A stretch of DNA of 58,886 nucleotides from Scatosoma sp045660265 (GCA_045660265.1 JAZRDM010000057.1:1-58886), one strand, 5' to 3'; numbered from the stretch's first letter, positions 6,173 to 14,945 are shown. The notes: generated by a model not told the origin, from the sequence alone. Program-made: numbers and translations.

Positions 6173-8815
6173 ATGAAACATTATCTTTTTAGCGCCGAAG
6201 AAACGCTGAACCGATTACAAACGTCTGCTGAAATGGGCTTAACGAAAGCGGAGGCAGAAAAACGTTTGCAGGAGCAAGGCAAAAATAAGCTTGCGGAAGG
6301 CAAAAAGAAATCTATGTTGGCTCGTTTTATCGAGCAGCTGACCAACCCTATGATTATCGTTTTGCTTATTGCGGCGGGTGTTAATCTTATTACCGTTATT
6401 TTGGATAGAATGAGCGGTGGCGAAGAATCTTTTGCCGAATTCTTTATCATTGTAGCTGTTGTCCTGTTAAATGCAATTTTAGGGGTTGTGCAAGAAGGGA
6501 AAGCGGAACAAGCGATTGAAGCTTTAAAACAAATGACGGCATCAACGTGTAAAGTCATTCGCGAGGGTCAACTGTTGGCGCTGAAAAGCGAAGATGTAAC
6601 TATTGGCGATATTGTGATATTAGAAGCTGGTGATAGTGTTCCTGCGGATTGCCGTTTGATTGAAGCGGCTTCATTAAAAGCAGAAGAAGCCGCATTGACG
6701 GGGGAAAGCGTTCCAGCCAATAAAATAGTAGAAGCGTTACAAGCGGAAGTAAACGGCGACGTACCTTTAGGCGATCGCAAAAATATGGTTTATATGGGCA
6801 GTATTATCGTTTACGGCAGAGCAAAAGCCGTTGTCGTGGCGACTGGTATGCAAACGGAAATGGGTAAAATTGCAGGCGTACTCAATCAAACGAAAGAAGA
6901 AGTAACGCCTTTGCAAAAGAAGTTGAATAAACTTTCTAAAATTTTAAGCTTTGCCGTGCTTGCAATTTGTGTGTTTATTTTTGCATTTAAGCTGTTTATG
7001 GATATGGATTTCCGTTTAGAAACGGTGCTCGATAGCTTTATCGTAGCGGTTTCTTTGGCAGTGGCGGCCATACCCGAAGGCTTGGCAACCGTTGTAACCG
7101 TCGTGCTGTCTATGGGTATGACGAAAATGGCGAAGAAGCAAGCGGTGGTAAAACGTTTAACGGCTGTTGAAACGCTTGGCTGCACGCAAATTATTTGTTC
7201 GGATAAAACAGGTACGCTTACGCAAAATAAAATGACGGTTGTCGAACATTACGGTGATGATGAGGAGTTACTCGCTCGCGCAATGGCGCAATGTTCCGAT
7301 TCTGTTTTAGACGAAGAAACTAAACAAGCGAAAGGCGAGCCTACGGAAAACGCGCTTGTCAACTATGCGTATACTTTGGGTTTAAACAAAACACAGCTTA
7401 GCGCGCAAGAAAAACGAGTAACAGAAGCTCCGTTTGACAGCATGCGTAAGATGATGACAACCATTCATCAAATAGGCGATAAAATTGTTCAATACACCAA
7501 AGGCGCGCCTGATGAAATTTTAAAACAATGCACCCATGTCCGCGTTGAAGGGAAAGATATACCCTTAACGGAAGAAAAATGTGCTGAAATTTTGGCAACG
7601 AACAAAAATATGGCGGATAGGGCGTTACGTGTTCTTGCGGTGGGATATAAAACCTTAGACGCAATCCCTGAAAATTTCTCGCCAGAAGATATAGAAAACA
7701 GTTTAACTTTCATTGGCTTAACGGGTATGATAGACCCCATTCGTCCAGAAGTAAAGGCGGCGATTGCGGAGTGTAAATCAGCAGGTATTCGCCCGATTAT
7801 GATTACGGGAGACCATATTGATACGGCGGTAGCGATTGCATTACAGCTTGGTATTATTACGGATAAATCGCAAGCCATCACGGGCGCAAACATGGCGGCA
7901 ATGGACGACGCAATCCTTGATACGCAAATTTCGCAATATTCCGTTTATGCAAGAGTGCAGCCCGAGCATAAAGTTCGTATTGTAAACACTTGGAAGAAAA
8001 AAGGATATATTACGGCAATGACGGGGGACGGCGTTAATGATGCCCCCAGTATTAAGAGTGCGGATATCGGTATCGGTATGGGCATTACGGGCACAGACGT
8101 AACCAAGAGCGCTGCGGATATGGTGTTGCAGGACGATAATTTTGCAACAATCGTTACGGCGGTAGGCGAAGGCAGACGCATTTACGATAATATCCGTAAA
8201 ACCATTCAATTTTTACTTTCCAGTAACTTGGCGGAAGTGGTAGCGGTATTTATTGCAACTATGTGCGGTTTTACCATTTTACGTTCTATGCATTTATTGT
8301 GGATAAACCTTATCGGCGACACTTTCCCTGCCGTTGCGTTGGGAATGGAAGAAGGGGAAAATGATTTAATGCAGCGCAATCCTCGTTCGGAAAAAGAGAG
8401 CATTTTTGCTCGCGGTTTAGGTGTAAACGTACTTATACAAGGCGTATATATCGGGTTGCTTACGTTGGCTGGATATTTTGTCGGTGCTCGCTATGGCAGT
8501 TCGGAAAGCGGTATGACGATGGCGTTTTTAACGCTTTCGCTTACGGAAACCTTCCATGCGTTTAATGTGCGATCGTTAAATCATTCTATTTTTACGATTA
8601 AAAAACAAAACAAGTTTCTTTGGGGCGCAAACGCCTTGGCATTCGTGTTAACGGTAGGCGTCGTATTCATTCCGCCTATTGCGTCGGTGTTTGGATTTAC
8701 GCCGGTTGGCGCAATTGACTTTGTTATTGCCCTTGCGCTTTCGCTTTCGATTATTGTGTTTGTAGAAGCGCAGAAATGGATAATGAAACTTATACAAAAA
8801 AGGAAAAGCAAATGA
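6173..8815 (+). CDS. P2-type cation-transporting ATPase (Ca2+/Mn2+ exporter type)
   Basis: An 880-residue P-type ATPase of the SERCA/PMCA branch. Domains in order: N-terminal cation ATPase domain; two membrane helices (about 56-100); actuator with ALTGES (about 174-179); helices with AAIPEGL (298-304), the ion-site motif of P2 pumps; phosphorylation loop DKTGTLT (344-350); nucleotide domain with KGAPDE; hinge TGDGVNDAPS (about 617-626); and six C-terminal helices with NLIGDTFPA. Such proteins export Ca2+ or Mn2+ from the cytoplasm. Control by a yybP-ykoY type riboswitch argues for manganese efflux, as with Lactococcus YoaB (inference). Strong AAGGAG lies upstream of the start. Its last bases overlap the next gene by four bases (ATGA). 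Confidence 0.93.
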   Translation: MKHYLFSAEETLNRLQTSAEMGLTKAEAEKRLQEQGKNKLAEGKKKSMLARFIEQLTNPMIIVLLIAAGVNLITVILDRMSGGEESFAEFFIIVAVVLLNAILGVVQEGKAEQAIEALKQMTASTCKVIREGQLLALKSEDVTIGDIVILEAGDSVPADCRLIEAASLKAEEAALTGESVPANKIVEALQAEVNGDVPLGDRKNMVYMGSIIVYGRAKAVVVATGMQTEMGKIAGVLNQTKEEVTPLQKKLNKLSKILSFAVLAICVFIFAFKLFMDMDFRLETVLDSFIVAVSLAVAAIPEGLATVVTVVLSMGMTKMAKKQAVVKRLTAVETLGCTQIICSDKTGTLTQNKMTVVEHYGDDEELLARAMAQCSDSVLDEETKQAKGEPTENALVNYAYTLGLNKTQLSAQEKRVTEAPFDSMRKMMTTIHQIGDKIVQYTKGAPDEILKQCTHVRVEGKDIPLTEEKCAEILATNKNMADRALRVLAVGYKTLDAIPENFSPEDIENSLTFIGLTGMIDPIRPEVKAAIAECKSAGIRPIMITGDHIDTAVAIALQLGIITDKSQAITGANMAAMDDAILDTQISQYSVYARVQPEHKVRIVNTWKKKGYITAMTGDGVNDAPSIKSADIGIGMGITGTDVTKSAADMVLQDDNFATIVTAVGEGRRIYDNIRKTIQFLLSSNLAEVVAVFIATMCGFTILRSMHLLWINLIGDTFPAVALGMEEGENDLMQRNPRSEKESIFARGLGVNVLIQGVYIGLLTLAGYFVGARYGSSESGMTMAFLTLSLTETFHAFNVRSLNHSIFTIKKQNKFLWGANALAFVLTVGVVFIPPIASVFGFTPVGAIDFVIALALSLSIIVFVEAQKWIMKLIQKRKSK

Positions 8816-9525
8816 AAATGTTTTCAAGAACACAACTCTTAATAGGAGAAGATGCGTTAATAAAATTAAATAATGCCCGCGTTGCAGTGTTTGGCGTAGG
8901 TGGTGTAGGCGGTTACGTTGTGGAAGGACTTGTAAGAAGCGGGGTAGGATCGTTGGATTTAATCGATAACGATACCGTTTCCGAAAGTAATTTAAATAGG
9001 CAAATTATCGCGTTGCGCTCTACGGTAGGAAAATATAAAACAGAAGCGGCGAAAGAACGTATTTTAGATATCAATCCTAATGCAACGGTGATGACGCATA
9101 ACGTATTTTATACGGAAGAAACGGCGCAGCAATTTGATTTTTCCGCATACGATTACGTCGTGGATGCTATCGATACGGTAGCTGGAAAACTTTCGTTAAT
9201 CGAAAATGCAGTAAAAGCAGGCGTACCGATTATTTCCGCAATGGGCGCGGGGAATAAATTAAACGCAACTGTTTTTGAAGTGTCGGATATTTCAAAAACA
9301 AGCGTATGCCCGTTGGCGCGCGTGATGCGCAGAGAACTCAAAAAACGTGGTATTGAACACGTAAAAGTGGTGTATTCAAAAGAAGAGCCTGTTAAAACGT
9401 CTTTGCCTGAGGGGGAAGAATTGCCTCAAGGTAAAAAGCAAATCCCGGGCAGTATTTCCTTTGTACCGTCCGTAATGGGTTTAATTATTAGCGGTGAAGT
9501 TATTAAAGATTTAATAAACAAATAA
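8812..9525 (+). CDS. tcdA: tRNA threonylcarbamoyladenosine dehydratase (TcdA/ThiF family)
   Basis: An E1-like ATP-dependent enzyme of 237 residues that cyclises t6A to ct6A at position 37 of ANN-decoding tRNAs. It opens with MKMFSRTQLLIGEDALIKL, typical of TcdA/CsdL, then has the nucleotide-binding GVGGVGGYV (about 29-37) and the SNLNRQ motif (about 59-64). DAIDTVAGK and SAMGAGNK follow further on. Homologues of this family are often just named ThiF or HesA/MoeB. The start at 8812 overlaps the ATPase stop (ATGA), so the two are translationally coupled, and the riboswitch should affect both. A functional link between manganese and this tRNA modification is not established. Confidence 0.88.
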   Translation: MKMFSRTQLLIGEDALIKLNNARVAVFGVGGVGGYVVEGLVRSGVGSLDLIDNDTVSESNLNRQIIALRSTVGKYKTEAAKERILDINPNATVMTHNVFYTEETAQQFDFSAYDYVVDAIDTVAGKLSLIENAVKAGVPIISAMGAGNKLNATVFEVSDISKTSVCPLARVMRRELKKRGIEHVKVVYSKEEPVKTSLPEGEELPQGKKQIPGSISFVPSVMGLIISGEVIKDLINK

Positions 9526-9530
9526 AAATA

Positions 9531-9573
9531 ATCCCCAAGTTAGACAAAATAAAACTTGGGGATTGATTTTTTT
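9531..9573 (+). terminator. Intrinsic terminator after tcdA
   Basis: Ten-base-pair stem ATCCCCAAGT / ACTTGGGGAT with a 13-base loop, then TGATTTTTTT. The T-run also contains the -35 box of the next promoter. Confidence 0.85.
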
Positions 9574-9591
9574 GCGCGCTTGTGATATACT
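9563..9591 (+). promoter_or_regulatory. Promoter of the thioredoxin-reductase-like gene
   Basis: TTGATT (9563-9568), 17-bp spacer, TATACT (9586-9591). The -35 box lies within the tail of the tcdA terminator. Confidence 0.6.
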
Positions 9592-9609
9592 GATAAAAAG
9601 GAGAAAATT

Positions 9610-10476
9610 ATGTTAGATTGTATTATTATCGGTGCGGGCCCAGCGGGGATATCCGCTGCTTTAACATTAAAAGCAAACGGGAAAACGTTTGCGCTTGTAG
9701 GATCGCTGCAGCTTAGTTCTAAAATATATAAAGCGGATCAAATTCGCAATTATCCGGGTCTTTCCCGCGTAAAAGGGATCGATTTTCAAAAGGCGTTGCA
9801 AGCACAGTTAGCGGAAGAAGAAATTTTCATTATAGAGCAAAAGGCGACGGGCGTGTACGAGATGAATGGGAAATACGCCGTTACGCTTGATAGCGGCGAA
9901 ATGCTTGAAAGTAGGGCAATTATTCTTTCCTGCGGTGTCGAAAATATTAAGGAAATTGAGGGGGAACAGCAATTTTTAGGCCGTGGTGTAAGTTATTGCG
10001 CAACGTGCGACGGTTTTTTATACAAAGGCAAAATAATCGCTATTCTTTGTACAAGCAAGTCGTTAGAACATGAAATCGATTACCTTGCAAAAATTGCCGA
10101 AAAGGTGTATCTAATCCCTATGTATAAAAACGTAGAAATATCGGGCAACAATATCGTTAAAATCCTAAAAATGCCTAAAAAAATTATAGGGGAGAAAAAG
10201 GTTACGGGATTATTTTTTGATAAAGCCCCGATAGAAAATTTACCGCAAGAGATTTCTATAGATGGTATTTTTATGTTAAAAGAATGCGTTTCTCCAACAG
10301 CGTTAGTGGCGGGTTTACAAACCAAGGACGGGCACGTAGTTGTAGAAAGAAATGGCGCAACTTCGCTAAAAGGCTGTTTTGCGGCGGGGGATTGTACGGG
10401 TAGACCTTATCAATACGCCAAAGCAATCGGTGAAGGTAACGTTGCGGCGCATTCGGTAATAGAGTATTGCAAGTAA
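9610..10476 (+). CDS. Thioredoxin-reductase-like flavoprotein without an NADPH motif (FFTR-like)
   Basis: A 288-residue FAD protein of the thioredoxin reductase fold: FAD motif GAGPAG (8-13), redox pair in SYCATCDGFLYKG (C130 and C133) and the C-terminal FAD segment CFAAGDCTGRPYQYAKAIGEG-like region (about 256-276). Where NADPH-dependent reductases have GGGNSA and then HRR, this one has LCTSKSLEHE (146-155) and IPMYK (169-173), so both NADPH signatures are missing. It therefore resembles the ferredoxin-dependent flavin thioredoxin reductases known from Clostridium (FFTR) or the related DFTR group. The natural electron donor may be ferredoxin reduced by PFOR (inference). It shares a transcript with dinB, 18 bp downstream. 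Confidence 0.82.
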   Translation: MLDCIIIGAGPAGISAALTLKANGKTFALVGSLQLSSKIYKADQIRNYPGLSRVKGIDFQKALQAQLAEEEIFIIEQKATGVYEMNGKYAVTLDSGEMLESRAIILSCGVENIKEIEGEQQFLGRGVSYCATCDGFLYKGKIIAILCTSKSLEHEIDYLAKIAEKVYLIPMYKNVEISGNNIVKILKMPKKIIGEKKVTGLFFDKAPIENLPQEISIDGIFMLKECVSPTALVAGLQTKDGHVVVERNGATSLKGCFAAGDCTGRPYQYAKAIGEGNVAAHSVIEYCK

Positions 10477-10494
10477 AATAAGGAGAGCGTTTAG

Positions 10495-11772
10495 ATGGAT
10501 AAAAAAGAACGAGTTATTTTATATTCCGATTTAAATAATTTTTTCGCGTCCGTCGAAACGTTGTTAAATCCGGAGTTTAAGGGTAAACCGCTGATTGTCT
10601 GCGGCGACCCTAAAGAGCGCAGGGGGATTGTGCTTGCAAAAAACGAAGAAGCGAAAAAGTATGGCATAAAAACAGCGGAAACTGTTGTTTCCGCTTTAAA
10701 AAAATGTCCGCATGTATTGCGTGTACCGACACATTTTGACGAGTATAAAAAATATTCCGCGTTGGTAAAAAGTATTTACGAGCGTTATACGGACGTGGTG
10801 GAAGAATGCAGTATTGACGAGTGCGCCTTAGATATGACGGCAAGCATTAAGCTGTTTGGCAGTGGCGAAGAAATTGCGCAAAAAATCCGTCAAAGCGTTA
10901 AGGAAGAGTTAGGGTTAAGCGTGTCTATCGGCGTAAGCTTTAATAAGGTATACGCAAAGCTTGCGTCAGACATGAAAAAACCGGACGCCGTTACCGTTAT
11001 TTCTAAAGAAAATTATCAAAAAATCGTATATCCGCTCCCTGTAACCGATTTGCTTTTTGTGGGCGGTTCAACTGCAAAAACTCTATGGAGTTATGGAATA
11101 AAAAGTATAGGCGATTTAGCCAACGCTGATAAAACTTGGTTGGAACAAACGCTCGGTAAGCGCGGTCGGCAGTTGCGTATTTTTGCTCGTGGAGAAGATG
11201 ACGAGCCTGTTCGTGCTGAAAAGGATAAAACGGACTTAAAATCGATAGGAAATTCTACTACTTTACCCAAAGACGTTACAGCGCGTGAAGAAATTAAACG
11301 CTGGTTTTACGTGCTTAGCGAAAGCGTTGCCGCAAGGCTGCGAGACGCAGACGTTGGTAGAGCAAATACCGTACATATCGCAGTGAAAGACGAGCATTTA
11401 CAAACTTTTACCTGGCAAATAAAGGTGGAGCCTACCCGCCTTTGCAGCGATATAGCCAAAGCAGCGTACGCACTGTTTTGCGCGCGAGTGCCTATGGGAA
11501 TGCCTGTACATTTACTTGGCGTTTCTGTTTCTGGTTTTGACTATGGTGTTAGGCAAATAACGCTTGATGTTGGAGAAGAAAAAGGCGGGGAAAAAGCATA
11601 CCAAAAGAAAGAACGGGTAGAATCGGCTATTGCAGGGATACGCGAAAAATATGGTTATGCGACGTTGCAGCGCGGCGTGGTATTAGAGGACGAAAAATTA
11701 AGCGGTTTGGATATCCGAGGGAAAAAACACAGCAAAACGCCAAAAGAGGAAACTCAAGAAGATAAAAAATAA
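10495..11772 (+). CDS. dinB: DNA polymerase IV (Y-family translesion polymerase)
   Basis: Error-prone Y-family polymerase of 425 residues that copies past damaged bases. The catalytic acidic residues are in YSDLNNFFASVE (about 10-21) and SIDECALDM (about 105-113, the family's SIDE box). A VSIGVSFNKVYAKLASD segment (about 143-159) and a helix-hairpin-helix region follow, then a C-terminal little-finger domain. Length is slightly above the usual 350-400 because of a lysine-rich tail after residue 395. The tail lacks an obvious canonical QL[S/D]LF clamp-binding box. No LexA (CTTGNACATATG-like) box was noticed upstream. Confidence 0.93.
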   Translation: MDKKERVILYSDLNNFFASVETLLNPEFKGKPLIVCGDPKERRGIVLAKNEEAKKYGIKTAETVVSALKKCPHVLRVPTHFDEYKKYSALVKSIYERYTDVVEECSIDECALDMTASIKLFGSGEEIAQKIRQSVKEELGLSVSIGVSFNKVYAKLASDMKKPDAVTVISKENYQKIVYPLPVTDLLFVGGSTAKTLWSYGIKSIGDLANADKTWLEQTLGKRGRQLRIFARGEDDEPVRAEKDKTDLKSIGNSTTLPKDVTAREEIKRWFYVLSESVAARLRDADVGRANTVHIAVKDEHLQTFTWQIKVEPTRLCSDIAKAAYALFCARVPMGMPVHLLGVSVSGFDYGVRQITLDVGEEKGGEKAYQKKERVESAIAGIREKYGYATLQRGVVLEDEKLSGLDIRGKKHSKTPKEETQEDKK

Positions 11773-11797
11773 AGAGCCGTTTGAAAACGGCTCTTTT
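11773..11797 (+). terminator. Terminator between dinB and the SRP RNA gene
   Basis: Perfect ten-base-pair stem AGAGCCGTTT / AAACGGCTCT with a tiny loop and four T. It sits between convergent genes and could act in both directions. Confidence 0.8.
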
Positions 11798-11810
11798 ATA
11801 TTCAAAAAAA

Positions 11811-12076
11811 CTGTGCGATCCTTTTTTGTCGTTGCTTACCGAAGCGGAAACGCCGCAGGTTACTCCTTCAAAGCTACCTCATGGCACACGCAAAAATCCG
11901 CTTAGTGCTGCTACATTCCTGTCCTGACACGGTTCACGGCATTACGTTGCATAAGACCTTGCTATCAACATCCCTTACGACGCGCGGCCTTCCATAAGCC
12001 ACGCCGAGAAAGGCGTTCGACTCCGTATAGCGGGTTTCGGATACAGGGTGCCGCTACCTCCCCATCTACGCACAGC
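11811..12076 (-). ncRNA. ffs: Signal recognition particle RNA, long Bacillus/Clostridium type
   Basis: About 266 bases on the minus strand. The ends pair (5' GCUGUGCG with 3' CGCACAG) and the transcript ends in a seven-T run (11804-11810). Near the 3' third the SRP54/Ffh-binding domain IV reads GUCAGG-ACA-GGAA-UGU-AGCAGC: the conserved symmetric-loop bases and GGAA tetraloop are present. The 5' part (GGAGGUAGCGGCACCCUGU and onward) fits the Alu domain of long SRP RNAs. It scaffolds Ffh for co-translational targeting of membrane and secreted proteins. It fills most of the 463-bp space between dinB and mrp. Confidence 0.92.
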
Positions 12077-12082
12077 TTATAT

Positions 12083-12111
12083 ATTATACACCATTTGCTT
12101 TTTGAAAGCAA
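12083..12111 (-). promoter_or_regulatory. Sigma-A promoter of the SRP RNA gene
   Basis: On the minus strand: TTGCTT (12111-12106), 17-bp spacer, TATAAT (12088-12083), placing the start at about 12076, exactly where the RNA's paired end begins. Confidence 0.8.
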
Positions 12112-12182
12112 GCGTTTTTATCTTATTTTTTGCGCGGATAAAAGGTGATTTTGCAAAAGAAAGGAAAATGAAAGGTAAATCC

Positions 12183-12211
12183 TTGACAATACAAACGAAA
12201 AGGTCTATAAT
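12183..12211 (+). promoter_or_regulatory. Sigma-A promoter of mrp
   Basis: TTGACA (12183-12188), 17-bp spacer, TATAAT (12206-12211), followed by AAAGGAG before the start codon. Confidence 0.85.
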
Positions 12212-12235
12212 AATTGCGTAAAAGGAGAGTTAATT

Positions 12236-13072
12236 ATGAGTGAAAATTGTACACATAACTGTTCTACTTGCTCTTCGAATTGTTCTTCGAGAAAGAGCGA
12301 GAGTATGTTAAAAGAACCTCATGCAAAAGCAAAAATTAAAAAAGTAATCGGCGTTGTCAGCGGTAAAGGCGGCGTTGGAAAATCTCTTACCACTGCGCTT
12401 TTGGCGTCGTATGCCAATCAACAAGGCAAGCGAGTAGCGATTATGGACGCAGATGTAACCGGGCCATCCATTCCCCATTTGTTTGGCGTAAACGAAAGGG
12501 CGACGGGCAGCGAAGAGGGGATCAATCCAGTTTTCTCGTCGTCGGGCATTCAAATGATGTCTATGAATTTATTGCTTGAAGAAAAGACTATGCCAGTCAT
12601 TTGGCGGGGAATGGTCATTTCTGGTACGGTTTTACAGTTTTGGACGGACGTAATTTGGGATGATGTAGATATTATGTTTATCGATATGCCTCCTGGTACA
12701 GGCGACGTGCCGTTAACGGTCTTCCAAAGTATTCCAATTTCTGGGATTGTCATTGTAACAACCCCGCAAGATTTGGTAAAAATGGTTGTAGAAAAAGCGG
12801 TAAATATGGCAAATATCATGCATATTCCAGTGCTTGGGCTTGTGGAAAATATGAGTTATTTACAATGCCCTGATTGCAATAAAAAAATTGAAATCTTTGG
12901 CAAAAGCAAAGCGGAAGCAATGGCAAAAGAGTATGCAATCCCTGCGATTGCACAAATGCCAATCGACCCTAAAATTACCCAGCTTGCAGACAGCGGAAAT
13001 ATTCACGACTATCAAACGGACGCTTTGCAAGCAGTGTTTGCACAAATTGAAAAATCGAAAGGAATTATGTAA
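12236..13072 (+). CDS. mrp: Mrp/NBP35-type iron-sulfur cluster carrier ATPase
   Basis: A 278-residue P-loop ATPase that binds and hands over [4Fe-4S] clusters to apoproteins. A short cysteine-rich N-terminus (CTHNCSTCSSNCSS, residues 4-17) recalls NBP35. The deviant Walker A GKGGVGKS lies at about 43-50, followed by DADVTGPS (about 65-72) and DMPPGTGDVP (about 150-159). The cluster-binding pair CPDC (about 208-211) sits in ENMSYLQCPDC. It is transcribed alone, with a consensus promoter and a terminator. The many Fe-S enzymes in this window (hydrogenase, PFOR, PflA) are plausible clients. Confidence 0.93.
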   Translation: MSENCTHNCSTCSSNCSSRKSESMLKEPHAKAKIKKVIGVVSGKGGVGKSLTTALLASYANQQGKRVAIMDADVTGPSIPHLFGVNERATGSEEGINPVFSSSGIQMMSMNLLLEEKTMPVIWRGMVISGTVLQFWTDVIWDDVDIMFIDMPPGTGDVPLTVFQSIPISGIVIVTTPQDLVKMVVEKAVNMANIMHIPVLGLVENMSYLQCPDCNKKIEIFGKSKAEAMAKEYAIPAIAQMPIDPKITQLADSGNIHDYQTDALQAVFAQIEKSKGIM

Positions 13073-13075
13073 CGG

Positions 13076-13107
13076 AAAAAGGAACCCGAAATATTCGGGT
13101 TCCTTTT
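13076..13107 (+). terminator. Intrinsic terminator after mrp
   Basis: Perfect ten-base-pair stem GGAACCCGAA / TTCGGGTTCC with A-tract and T-tract on either side. Confidence 0.85.
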
Positions 13108-13162
13108 ATGTATATACAATGCAAAAATCTGTAAAAGTTTTATAAAAAAACTCAAGCGGGTA

Positions 13163-13191
13163 TTGCAATTTAGCGGTGGCTATGATATAAT
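13163..13191 (+). promoter_or_regulatory. Promoter of the alarmone synthetase operon
   Basis: TTGCAA (13163-13168), 17-bp spacer, TATAAT (13186-13191), 28 bp before the start codon. Confidence 0.75.
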
Positions 13192-13218
13192 ACAATGGAA
13201 AGGTAAAAGGGGAAATGT

Positions 13219-13902
13219 ATGACGGCTGAAAAAGATTTGTACGGAAATGTAGTACTCGATAAAGAAGATGCGCCTACGCCCGAATTTATACGTGAGTATC
13301 TTCGTTTAAAACCGCTGTATTCGGGCGCGTTAAAAACGGCTTGTTCAAAATTTGAAATTTTAGATGATGAGTTTAGTATGATACAAGGGCACGACCCTAT
13401 ACATAGTATTGAAAGCCGTTTGAAAACCGTAGAAAGCGCGTATGAAAAATTAAAGCGCAGGGGATACGAACAAACGCCTAAAAATCTTATCAATTTGATG
13501 GATATTGCAGGGGTTCGCGTAGTTTGTACCTATATAGAAGATATTTACAAAATTGCTGGTGTATTTTTAAACCAAACGGGCGTTAAATTGTTGCACGAGA
13601 AAGACTATATTAAAAACCCGAAACCAAACGGTTATCGCAGTTTACATTTGATAGTAGAAATTCCCGTTGCACTGTCCGTAGTGCAAACGGCAGTGCCGGT
13701 GGAAATTCAGCTTCGTACAATTTCCATGAATATGTGGGCAAGCTTAGAACACGAGGTATCTTACAAAGTAAACGCCGATTTACTTGATTCTTATCGTAAA
13801 AAGCTTAAAGAATGCGCAGACGATTTGTTTGCGGTAGAAGAGCGTATGCAAGAAATTTGCAATACTATTCGCACCGACCCGAAAAATACTGACGGAATAT
13901 AA
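13219..13902 (+). CDS. Small alarmone synthetase, RelQ/RelP type
   Basis: A single-domain (p)ppGpp synthetase of 227 residues with no hydrolase, TGS or ACT domain. Synthetase motifs are visible: the KSR-like region at SRLKTVESAYEKLKRRG (about 76-92), DIAGVRVVCTYIEDIY (about 95-110), KPNGYRSLHLIV (about 134-145) and VEIQLRTISMNMWASLEHE (about 160-178). These enzymes transfer pyrophosphate from ATP to GDP or GTP and are usually switched on by stress at the transcriptional level. Length fits the RelQ (YjbM) group. The next gene starts eight bases after the stop, so they share a transcript. Confidence 0.9.
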   Translation: MTAEKDLYGNVVLDKEDAPTPEFIREYLRLKPLYSGALKTACSKFEILDDEFSMIQGHDPIHSIESRLKTVESAYEKLKRRGYEQTPKNLINLMDIAGVRVVCTYIEDIYKIAGVFLNQTGVKLLHEKDYIKNPKPNGYRSLHLIVEIPVALSVVQTAVPVEIQLRTISMNMWASLEHEVSYKVNADLLDSYRKKLKECADDLFAVEERMQEICNTIRTDPKNTDGI

Positions 13903-13909
13903 ATTAAGC

Positions 13910-14899
13910 ATGAGTTACAAAGCGGAAAAAGAAAAAACAGAGAAACAACTCAAACGGATAAAGTATATTATTTTATCCGTTGTTTTGCTTTTGGTAGCAG
14001 GGTTGGGGATATTTTCAGCAATCGTGCCTGCGGAAACGTGGAAATATTACTTTTCACTCCCGTCAGTTACGCAAATAGAGGAAGGCGAGCTGCGCATACA
14101 TTTTATCGACGTAGGACAAGGGGATAGTATTTTTATCGAGCTTCCCGATAATAAAACACTGTTGATAGATGGTGGCGACGGAAGCGAGCAAGCGGAAGAC
14201 TCCTTAATGCGTTATCTTAATGCACTGCAAATAAAGAAAATCGACTATGTGTTTGTTACACATTCAGATACCGACCATTGTGGCGGGATGGATAAAGTGT
14301 TGCTGTATAAAGAGGTAGGTAAGCTGTATCTTTCAGACGTAGAGAATTTTCAAAAAAATACCGCGTACGCGCAATTGTATGAGGCGGCGGTAAAGCGTGG
14401 AGTTTCTATCGCGCTTTGTAAACGTGGGGTAAGTATTCTTTCTGACAATCAAGCGTATCCTTATGCTTTTACCGTACTGTATCCATATTTATTAAGCGAC
14501 GTAAGCGCTTCTTCTAAAAATGATGAATCGTCAATCGCATGGTTAGATTATAACGGAGTCAGCGCACTGTTTACAGGCGATTCATCCATAGCAGAAGAGA
14601 GTATGCTTATGACGGAAGATGCAAAAGGATTTTTTGACGTATACGGGGTAAATTTGCAAAGTACAGAAATTTTAAAGGTCGCACATCACGGTAGCAGGTA
14701 TGCAACGAGTGAAGAGTTCTTGCGGTATTTGCATGTACAAACAGCGGTGATTTCTTGCGCTACGGATAACCCTTACGGTCATCCGCATGAGGAAACGCTT
14801 GCGCGCTTGAGAAATTGTGTAGAGGGGATTTATCGCACGGATGTACATGGAAACGTGGTTATCACCGTCAAATCGGATGGGACGTATGTTGTTGGATAA
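13910..14899 (+). CDS. ComEC/Rec2-type metallo-beta-lactamase-fold hydrolase, membrane-anchored
   Basis: A 329-residue protein with a basic N-terminus and one membrane helix (about 20-42), then an extracytoplasmic metallo-hydrolase domain like the one at the C-terminus of ComEC. Motifs are IHFIDVGQGDSIFIE (about 62-76), the metal site THSDTDHCGGM (about 118-128), ALFTGDSSI (about 218-226) and LKVAHHGS (about 248-255). The ComEC channel portion is absent, so this is a stand-alone secreted-side nuclease or phosphodiesterase, not a DNA channel. Such proteins are common in Clostridia and their substrates are mostly unknown. The operon partner upstream makes alarmones, but no functional link is known. 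Confidence 0.85.
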   Translation: MSYKAEKEKTEKQLKRIKYIILSVVLLLVAGLGIFSAIVPAETWKYYFSLPSVTQIEEGELRIHFIDVGQGDSIFIELPDNKTLLIDGGDGSEQAEDSLMRYLNALQIKKIDYVFVTHSDTDHCGGMDKVLLYKEVGKLYLSDVENFQKNTAYAQLYEAAVKRGVSIALCKRGVSILSDNQAYPYAFTVLYPYLLSDVSASSKNDESSIAWLDYNGVSALFTGDSSIAEESMLMTEDAKGFFDVYGVNLQSTEILKVAHHGSRYATSEEFLRYLHVQTAVISCATDNPYGHPHEETLARLRNCVEGIYRTDVHGNVVITVKSDGTYVVG

Positions 14900-14945
14900 T
14901 ACGTAAAAAATTGACAAAAACGCAAAACTTTTTCGCTTAAACCTA

